The notes below the pieces were generated by a model, which saw only the letters and a list, made by a program, of their open reading frames with translations, did not search any database and was not told where the DNA came from. 6,171 nt of DNA from Acidobacteriota bacterium. Its GTDB lineage: Bacteria > Acidobacteriota > Terriglobia > UBA7540. The translations under genes and the position numbers were made by a program. This document shows, in pieces, positions 1 to 5,143 of the stretch; within the stretch, counting starts at the first letter, position 1; each line of letters starts with the position of its first letter. The stretch lies in contig JAKASC010000145.1 of assembly GCA_021828245.1 (NCBI GenBank), forward strand, positions 1 through 6,171, written 5' to 3'.

Positions 1-1577
1 AAATCGCCATGGCCCGCGAGCGGGCCGCCCGCTACCACTTTGAGTTTGTGGACCTGGGCGATTTTCGGCCGGAACCCGACCTGCTGCGTTCCATTCCGCT
101 CGACTTGATGCTTCGGTACGAGTTTCTCCCCCTGGCCGCCCAGGACCATCAGTTGGTCGTGGCCATCAGCGATCCCACGGATTTGGCTCGGCTCGACGAA
201 ATCAGCGCCCGGCTCGACCGGCGCTTGATCGTGAAGGTCGCCTCCGCCAGCCAAATCAAGGAATTTCTGGCCAAGACGGACCCCTCCCAGCGGGTTCTCG
301 ACGAGGCCACCAGCGAATTTCGCCTTGACGTCATCCGTGAGGAAGATAACGGAGACGAAAAGCTCTCGCTCGAGCAACTGGTCGGCGTCAAGGACGTGAG
401 CCCGGTCATCCGGCTGGTGGATTCGATTATCTTCGCGGGCTTGGAGCGACGCGCGAGCGATATTCACTTGGAGAGCCGGGATAACTCCATGGTGGTGAAG
501 TATCGCGTGGACGGCGTCTTGCAGCAGGCCATGGCGCCGCTCGGTCCGGAGTATCAATCGAACATCATTACTCGCATCAAGGTCATGGCGGAACTCGACA
601 TCGCCGAGCGGCGGATACCGCAGGACGGCCGATTCCGAGTCAGTTATCGGGGACGCTTGATTGATTTTCGCGTCAGCATTATGCCCTCGATCCACGGCGA
701 AGATGCCGTGCTTCGCATCCTTGATAAGGAGTCTTTGCATGAGAAGTTCCGCCAGCTTCGGCTTGACGTGCTGGGATTTTCCGACCACGAGATTCGCCGC
801 TTGCGACGCTTCATCCGCGAGCCTTACGGCATGGTTCTGGTGACGGGACCGACGGGCAGCGGAAAAACCACCAGCCTTTACGCGGCGCTTTCCGAAATTA
901 AGAGCGATGAAGACAAGATTATTACCATTGAGGATCCGGTGGAATATCAGATCCGCGGCATCACCCAAATTCCCGTCAACGAGAAAAAGGGATTAACCTT
1001 TGCGCGCGGGCTGCGCTCCATCTTGCGGCACGACCCGGACAAGATTATGGTGGGCGAGATTCGCGACAATGATACCGCCCAAATCGCCATTCAGTCCGCC
1101 CTCACGGGGCATCTGGTTTTTACCACCGTCCACGCCAACAACGTGGTGGACGTGCTGGGCCGCTTTCTCAACATGGGCGTTGAACCTTACAACTTTGTTT
1201 CCGCGCTCAATTGCATCCTGGCGCAGCGGCTGGTCCGGACGATTTGCGAAGCCTGCAAGCGGCCCTCCCCGCCGTCACGGGAGCTGATGGAAGAGTCGGG
1301 CCTGGTGGCCGCGCAATGGCAGGACGTCACGTTTTATGAAGGCACAGGCTGCCCCAAGTGTAATGGCACCGGCTACCGCGGTCGCACGGCCATCGGAGAA
1401 CTGATGGCGCTGTCGGACCCGATCCGTGAAATGATCCTTGAGAAGAGGCCGTCTTCTGAGATTCGACGGCTGGCCCGCGACGAAGGCATGCGCACGTTGC
1501 GCGAATCCGCCCTCGAAAAGGTGCGCATGGGCGTCACCACGCTCAAGGAGATTAACAAAGTCACTTTTGTGGAGTAA
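1..1577 (+). CDS. GspE/PilB-family secretion/pilus assembly ATPase (5' partial)
   Basis: Cytoplasmic hexameric AAA-type ATPase expected to drive pseudopilus or type IV pilus assembly at the inner membrane. Numbering is from the ATG at 9. Residues about 10-95 resemble the MshEN/GspE N-terminal domain (VDL...P...IP...YEFLPL...VAISDPTDL). Residues about 120-520 are the T2SSE core: Walker A GPTGSGKT (280-287), Asp box IITIEDPVEY (304-313), Walker B IMVGEIRD (346-353), His box GHLVFTTVHAN (367-377), and a tetracysteine zinc motif C413xxC416...C448xxC451. All catalytic elements are intact. The reading frame stays open to the left edge and no ribosome-binding site precedes the ATG at 9. The first half of the N-terminal domain is also missing, so the real start is probably outside the window and the ATG is internal. 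The tetracysteine motif fits the GspE/PilB assembly class and argues against a PilT retraction ATPase. T2SS versus pilus use cannot be decided here. It is the first visible gene of the operon, 27 nt before the PilM-like gene. Confidence 0.95.
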   Translation, partial: IAMARERAARYHFEFVDLGDFRPEPDLLRSIPLDLMLRYEFLPLAAQDHQLVVAISDPTDLARLDEISARLDRRLIVKVASASQIKEFLAKTDPSQRVLDEATSEFRLDVIREEDNGDEKLSLEQLVGVKDVSPVIRLVDSIIFAGLERRASDIHLESRDNSMVVKYRVDGVLQQAMAPLGPEYQSNIITRIKVMAELDIAERRIPQDGRFRVSYRGRLIDFRVSIMPSIHGEDAVLRILDKESLHEKFRQLRLDVLGFSDHEIRRLRRFIREPYGMVLVTGPTGSGKTTSLYAALSEIKSDEDKIITIEDPVEYQIRGITQIPVNEKKGLTFARGLRSILRHDPDKIMVGEIRDNDTAQIAIQSALTGHLVFTTVHANNVVDVLGRFLNMGVEPYNFVSALNCILAQRLVRTICEACKRPSPPSRELMEESGLVAAQWQDVTFYEGTGCPKCNGTGYRGRTAIGELMALSDPIREMILEKRPSSEIRRLARDEGMRTLRESALEKVRMGVTTLKEINKVTFVE

Positions 1578-1604
1578 CGCTTCCCGCTCGAGGCGCTCGA
1601 CCCG

Positions 1605-2567
1605 ATGGACTGGAAAGATATTCCGCGACGCTTTTTCGACCGCCGCTCGGCTCCCCGGCGCACCACGTTACCGGCGCTGGCGTTCGAGGTGGACGCCGGT
1701 TTTGTCGCGGGAGCGCGCCTTGACCGCCCATCGCGCCGAATCAAACACATCGGAATGCGCCAGCTCCCCGGCAACACACTGCCTGCCGGCCCGCCGCCCC
1801 ACCAAGATCGGCTCGACGGTATTCGGGATGCCTTGGCGGAGCTCGCGAGCGAGTTGGGCGGCGCGGGAGGGCCCCTCGGGCTTTTGTTGCCGGATGGCAT
1901 GGTGCGCGTGGCGTCGTTGAGCTTTGAGACTCTGCCGAACAACGCTCGAGAATCGGATGCTTTGATCCGCTGGCGACTGAAGGATTTGCTGCCCTACCCT
2001 CCAAACGAGGCCCGAATCAGCTACGAGATTTTGCGGAACGGCGCCGGTCCCATTGAGGTGGTGGCCATGGCGGCTCGATCCTCGGTGTTGGCCGAATATG
2101 AGAGCGTCATGGAACGCCTAAATGGGCAGCTTACGTTATTGCTTCCCACGACCGCAGCGTTGCTTCCTCTTCTGCCCTCGACCACCTCAGCAGAGCTGCT
2201 CCTTCATCTTTCCGGTGCAGGACTGACCACCGTGATGGTGGCCGGTGACCGGTTGTTATTGTGGCGGCACGAGCCCGTGGACGCTGTTGATGAGCTCCCC
2301 CAGGCAGCGACGGATGAAATGGCGCGGGTGCTCGCGAGCGCTCAGGACCGACTGAAAGTTGAGGTTCACCGCGTATGGCTCTACGCCGGACCGCTTTCGG
2401 AGGAAGCCTGGATCGAGCGCTTGCGAGAGACCACGGGCGTCGAGATGAACGACCTTCCCTGCCCGCCAGGGTATGCCGCGGCGCTTCCGCCGGATGAGCA
2501 GGACCTGGTGACGCCCTACGGTATGCCCTTTGCCGGACTCATCGCCAATCGGGGATCGAACCCATGA
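1605..2567 (+). CDS. PilM/GspL-like actin-fold inner-membrane platform protein
   Basis: A 320-residue protein without an evident membrane segment or signal peptide. It is interpreted as the cytoplasmic PilM-like (GspL cytoplasmic-domain-like) component that recruits the assembly ATPase to the PilN/PilO platform. An N-terminal beta-strand carries a DxG motif (D30-A31-G32), where PilM proteins normally have GIDIGSSSVK. Residues about 90-142 match the PilM pattern: a hydrophobic strand ending in LLLPD (92-96), a strand with RVASLSFETLP, then IRWRLKDLLPY (120-130) and a following ISYEIL strand. The remainder is compatible with an actin-like second lobe, but I see no clear later nucleotide-binding motif. 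The start at 1605 has a GAGG at 1590-1593 with an 11-nt spacer, rather long. The stop overlaps the start of the next gene (ATGA, 2564-2567), implying translational coupling. The family call leans on both sequence resemblance and gene order; the N-terminus is divergent. Confidence 0.75.
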   Translation: MDWKDIPRRFFDRRSAPRRTTLPALAFEVDAGFVAGARLDRPSRRIKHIGMRQLPGNTLPAGPPPHQDRLDGIRDALAELASELGGAGGPLGLLLPDGMVRVASLSFETLPNNARESDALIRWRLKDLLPYPPNEARISYEILRNGAGPIEVVAMAARSSVLAEYESVMERLNGQLTLLLPTTAALLPLLPSTTSAELLLHLSGAGLTTVMVAGDRLLLWRHEPVDAVDELPQAATDEMARVLASAQDRLKVEVHRVWLYAGPLSEEAWIERLRETTGVEMNDLPCPPGYAAALPPDEQDLVTPYGMPFAGLIANRGSNP

Positions 2568-3184
2568 AGGTTTCCCTAAATTTGGCGACCCCACTCGGCT
2601 GGCACGAGCGTTACGGCCTGGCCGTGGGCACCGTGGTGCTGGCGGTTGCGCTCGGCGTTTTGGGAAGCTTAGTGCGCTCTGCGGTGGCAAACTACCGAGA
2701 AGATCAGAGCGTCGCAACGTCTTATGCGCAGGCTCAGCAACGCCTGAACCGTCTGCAAAAAAAAGTGTCATCGCTCCAGCAGTACCTCACTCGGCCGGAG
2801 CTCCATCGTTTGGTTGATGAAACAGCTTACTTAAATGGTCTGATCGAACGGAAGCAGTTTTCAGTGGCTCGCCTGACCGCGCGGGTGAGCCAATTGTTGC
2901 CCCCCGATGTTCGACTGGACGGACTTTCGCTTTCAGTGACGGCTCCCCATCCGATGGTTCGTCTCTCCGTGGAAGCCAAGAGCGAACGGGCGTTCGAAGC
3001 CTTTCTGAACAACCTCGAAGCCGCGGCGGATTTTTCCGACGTTGTGGTGACGAACCAGGGTTTTGCGGACACGGACACCCCAAGCAACAGCAGCACCGTG
3101 CTCGCAACCTGCACGGCAAAGTACCACGGAGCGGGAATCATTTCCGAGGGGCAAGGAATAACGGATGCTCAGACCTCGCCGTAA
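2564..3184 (+). CDS. PilN-like type IV pilus/T2SS inner-membrane protein
   Basis: A 206-residue bitopic protein. A short cytoplasmic N-terminus (MKVSLNLA, the segment that in PilN proteins carries the conserved NLL-type PilM-binding motif) is followed by a transmembrane helix at about 18-37. A heptad-rich, probably coiled-coil stretch (about 45-75) comes next, then the most PilN-like part: LIERKQFSVARLTARVSQLL with PPDVRL (93-118). A small periplasmic ferredoxin-like domain follows, ending near residue 190. By family it pairs with the PilO-like protein and binds PilM through its N-terminus. The ATG overlaps the previous stop; GGGGA at 2551-2555 with an 8-nt spacer is a plausible ribosome-binding site. 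The last 20 nt overlap the next gene. An A8 run (2757-2764) lies in codons 65-67 and forms an in-frame A-AAA-AAA slippery heptamer; a -1 shift there would end at 2817. Confidence 0.85.
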   Translation: MKVSLNLATPLGWHERYGLAVGTVVLAVALGVLGSLVRSAVANYREDQSVATSYAQAQQRLNRLQKKVSSLQQYLTRPELHRLVDETAYLNGLIERKQFSVARLTARVSQLLPPDVRLDGLSLSVTAPHPMVRLSVEAKSERAFEAFLNNLEAAADFSDVVVTNQGFADTDTPSNSSTVLATCTAKYHGAGIISEGQGITDAQTSP

Positions 3185-3713
3185 AACCCTCCGAAGATGG
3201 ATTGAGCGTGCCGCGTTGCTCGTGCTGACGCTCGATGTGGTCGTTTACGCCGCCGTGGTGCGACCGCTGGCGCGCCGAGTGGCTCAGCACGAAGAGTCCT
3301 TTGACCGCGTGCGGCTGGCTGCCTTCGACGCCGAGGCCCAGGCCGCCCGCCTGGAGCGCTTACGGTCCTCGTTGCCGCAAGACGCCCATGACTTGCACGC
3401 TTTCCTGGCTCAGCATGTGCCGGCGCGGCGCTGGGGCTTCTCCCAGGCGGAACAACTTGTCCGCCATCTGACAAGCCAAAGCCACGTGACGCTGGTCAGC
3501 GTCAGTTACAAGTTGAGTTCTGCGGGCCAACAGCCGCTCGACCGCCTGGGAATACAGATGACCGCGACAGGATCATTTCCAGACCTTCTCAACTTTGCCC
3601 ATGCCATTGAGACCGCCAGCGACCTGATTTTGGTGCGCGATTTTAGCTTTACGGCAAGCGGAGGGCGGAATATCTCGCTCACCGTGGATGCGGATCTTTA
3701 CTTGACACCATGA
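3165..3713 (+). CDS. PilO/GspM-like inner-membrane platform protein
   Basis: A 182-residue bitopic protein. The basic cytoplasmic N-terminus (LRPRRKTLRR) is followed by a transmembrane segment at about 15-33, interrupted by an aspartate at residue 24. A coiled-coil stretch rich in Ala, Arg and Glu follows (about 40-70). A C-terminal periplasmic domain (about 88-182) shows the PilO pattern: AEQLVRHLTSQSHVTLVSVSY..., a strand with GIQMTATGSFPDLLNFAHAIE and a closing VRDFSF...ISLTVDADLYL. In PilO/GspM this is a ferredoxin-like dimerisation domain that pairs with PilN. AAGGA at 3153-3157 with a 7-nt spacer supports the ATG at 3165, although this places the start inside the preceding gene (20-nt overlap). 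The stop overlaps the start of the next gene (ATGA, 3710-3713). Low primary conservation is normal for this family; gene order supports the call. Confidence 0.8.
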   Translation: MLRPRRKTLRRWIERAALLVLTLDVVVYAAVVRPLARRVAQHEESFDRVRLAAFDAEAQAARLERLRSSLPQDAHDLHAFLAQHVPARRWGFSQAEQLVRHLTSQSHVTLVSVSYKLSSAGQQPLDRLGIQMTATGSFPDLLNFAHAIETASDLILVRDFSFTASGGRNISLTVDADLYLTP

Positions 3714-4267
3714 CAACATCTCGCTCCATTCAAAAGTGGGGGCCAATCGTGCTGGGCGTCGTGTGCTTGTTAATGGTCGTCAAGCTGGTGCGGGAGCTTA
3801 ACGGTTCACCGCAACCGGCGGCGCGGGTGGATAGCCCGCCGACGCACAGCGGTCGCAGGTCCGTAAAAATTCACGCGCTGGAGAGCAACTTGACGGCATC
3901 GGGTGAACTCCGTTTGGATGTCTTAAAAGCAGCCAACCAACGGCTGCTCCCAACCTTCACACGGAATCCCTTCGGCTATCCTCCGCCCCCTCCGCCGCCG
4001 GGCATGCGTCCCGGCGAGCGTCTGAGCGGCGATGCCTCCTCGCCACCCCCTCCGCCGCCTATTCCGCTAAAGGCTTTAGGATATTCGCAGGACCAGCAAG
4101 GCAACCGACAGGCATATCTTTCCGGCCAGGATGAGGTTTACGCCGCGCACGTGGGTGATGAAATATCCCACCGCTACAAGATTCTGGCCATCACCCCCAT
4201 GGCGGTGATTGTGGAGGACACGCAGTCTGGAGAAAAGGCCAGACTTCCGATTCCACAAGCTCAGTGA
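3710..4267 (+). CDS. PilP/GspC-like protein with two polyproline runs
   Basis: A 185-residue protein with one N-terminal membrane segment (about 11-25). A proline/serine-rich linker follows, then a helix-like segment (about 54-80) and an RNPF motif (85-88) next to a run of seven prolines (91-97). A glycine-rich spacer leads to six more prolines (112-117) and a C-terminal all-beta domain (about 118-182). That domain has the PilP / GspC homology-region pattern: IPLKALGY, a strand with QAYLSGQDEVYAAHVGDEI, then YKILAITPMAVIVED and a final KARLPI. By family this periplasmic domain contacts the N0 domain of the outer-membrane secretin, linking inner and outer membrane parts. It has a membrane anchor like GspC, whereas typical PilP is a lipoprotein; no lipobox Cys is seen at a suitable position. 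The start overlaps the previous stop and no good Shine-Dalgarno is visible, suggesting translation by coupling. The proline runs should make synthesis dependent on EF-P. Confidence 0.8.
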   Translation: MTTSRSIQKWGPIVLGVVCLLMVVKLVRELNGSPQPAARVDSPPTHSGRRSVKIHALESNLTASGELRLDVLKAANQRLLPTFTRNPFGYPPPPPPPGMRPGERLSGDASSPPPPPPIPLKALGYSQDQQGNRQAYLSGQDEVYAAHVGDEISHRYKILAITPMAVIVEDTQSGEKARLPIPQAQ

Positions 4268-4269
4268 GG
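4266..4269 (+). promoter_or_regulatory. Ribosome-binding site deciding the pseudopilin-like gene start
   Basis: GAGG lies 5 nt before the ATG at 4275 and overlaps the stop codon of the preceding gene (TGA, 4265-4267). It favours 4275 over an in-frame ATG at 4209, which lies inside the preceding gene. The 22 extra residues from 4209 would be strongly charged and would precede the membrane helix, unlike a normal short prepilin leader. Confidence 0.6.
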
Positions 4270-4274
4270 CTGTA

Positions 4275-5003
4275 ATGTTTCGCAAAAATGGACCACCCAA
4301 AAACCAAGGTTACGTGCTCCTGATCATCATGATGATGCTCGCCATCTTGCTGATTATGCTGACGGAGGCGATGGCCGGCGTCTATACGGAAGCTCAGCGC
4401 GAGCGAGAGAAAGAGTTAATCTTTCGCGGCCAGCAGTACGCCCGGGCGATCTATCTGTTTCACTTGCAGTTCAATCGCTATCCGACCTCGGTGAAAGAGC
4501 TTTTGGAAACCAACGGCATGCGTTTTCTGCGGCGCGCCTACCGCGACCCCGTGGCGCGAAACGGCAAATGGCGGTTTATTCACGCCACCGCCAATGGAAT
4601 TGTCACCGATTCAAAAACCCTCACCCCTCCCGGCATGTCCAACGGCCAAGGCACACAACCCGGCCTCGGCGGTGGGACGGGGCCCCTGCAAGGCAACGGC
4701 TCCAATCCGCTTGGATTTTCTACTCAATCCCAAAAAATCGAAGGGGCGTATATCGTCGGGGTGGCGCCGCTGAGCAACCAGCAATCCATCATCGTCTATA
4801 ACCACCATACCCATTACGACAACTGGGAGTTTTTCGGGATTCCTGGGGTTCCGGGTTCGGTGGTGCGGACGGTGACCATTCCCGGTGTGGCCATCCCCTC
4901 AACTCCAACTCAACCGGGCGCCGCGCCAACGCCACAAGGCGCTAGCCCCAGCTCGCAATTTCCTTCTATGTCGCCCATGACGCCCGGCGGCGGCCCACAG
5001 TAA
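4275..5003 (+). CDS. Type II secretion pseudopilin-like membrane protein (GspG-like, acidobacterial type)
   Basis: A 242-residue protein from the preferred start. A short basic leader ending in Gly12 is followed by a very hydrophobic helix (about 13-34, containing IIMMML), as in class III prepilins cut after Gly by a prepilin peptidase. The canonical Glu at +5 is absent (Ile17 instead). After the helix comes a charged amphipathic stretch AQREREKELIFRGQQYARAI (40-59), then NRYPTSVKELLETNGMRFLR (67-86) and RDP (90-92). The RYP...L...RDPV order resembles the GspG/GspH-type globular domain start. Residues about 118-150 are a Gly/Pro/Asn-rich insert. Then come GAYIVGVAP and SIIVYN...HYDNWEFFG (about 157-188), and a Pro/Ser/Thr/Gly-rich, probably disordered tail (about 189-242). 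I recall such proteins as a family in acidobacterial T2SS loci. It could be a minor pseudopilin or a non-cleaved platform accessory. It is the last gene of the operon, 7 nt after the PilP/GspC-like gene. Confidence 0.7.
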   Translation: MFRKNGPPKNQGYVLLIIMMMLAILLIMLTEAMAGVYTEAQREREKELIFRGQQYARAIYLFHLQFNRYPTSVKELLETNGMRFLRRAYRDPVARNGKWRFIHATANGIVTDSKTLTPPGMSNGQGTQPGLGGGTGPLQGNGSNPLGFSTQSQKIEGAYIVGVAPLSNQQSIIVYNHHTHYDNWEFFGIPGVPGSVVRTVTIPGVAIPSTPTQPGAAPTPQGASPSSQFPSMSPMTPGGGPQ

Positions 5004-5068
5004 AGCTCTCGGCGATAAACGGTTCGCACTAAACCGTAACAAAACCGGCCAGGGACCGTTCTGACCCG

Positions 5069-5103
5069 GCTCGAGGGCTCCCGACCGGCGGTAGCCCGCG
5101 AGC
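5069..5103 (+). terminator. GC-rich hairpin between convergent genes, possible terminator
   Basis: An 11-nt arm at 5069-5079 (GCTCGAGGGCT) pairs with 5093-5103 (AGCCCGCGAGC), 10 of 11 positions, around a 13-nt loop. It lies 66 nt after the last secretion gene and 41 nt after the stop of the converging dnaJ. The plus-strand 3' flank is TTAATAGTTAT, A/T-rich but not a true T-run, and the minus-strand flank has none. Intrinsic termination is therefore plausible for the plus-strand operon but not certain. The rest of the 140-nt gap shows only a weaker 6-bp inverted repeat (5019-5024 with 5032-5037) and no gene. Confidence 0.4.
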
Positions 5104-5143
5104 TTAATAGTTATGGGGATTGGTAATCGAATGCGAGCGACCG

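Noticed and set aside
9..11. ATG at position 9 as the true start of the ATPase gene
   Set aside because: The frame is open to the window edge, no ribosome-binding site can be seen, and the first half of the conserved N-terminal domain would be missing.
1438..1920. 160-codon plus-strand open frame spanning the ATPase/PilM-like junction
   Set aside because: Out-of-frame shadow with Arg/Trp-rich composition; the conserved ATPase C-terminus is read in another frame over the same bases.
1373..1942. 189-codon open frame on the minus strand across the end of the ATPase gene and start of the PilM-like gene
   Set aside because: Composition is Ser/Arg/Pro-rich as expected from the antisense of GC-rich codons. 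It shows no recognisable motif and overlaps two well-supported genes.
2256..2771. 171-codon minus-strand open frame over the PilM-like/PilN-like junction
   Set aside because: Antisense to two genes with good family resemblance, with no domain features of its own.
4209..4274. Upstream in-frame ATG extending the pseudopilin-like protein by 22 residues
   Set aside because: It lies inside the PilP/GspC-like gene and adds a long charged leader. The ATG at 4275 has a GAGG at proper spacing.
4323..4336. Perfect 14-bp palindrome ATCATCATGATGAT
   Set aside because: It lies in codons for the Ile/Met-rich membrane helix (IIMM), where ATC and ATG codons produce it naturally. An operator inside the coding region is not supported.
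5019..5037. Small inverted repeat ACGGTT/AACCGT after the pseudopilin-like gene
   Set aside because: Only 6 bp with a 7-nt loop and no T-run; too weak to call a terminator or operator by itself.
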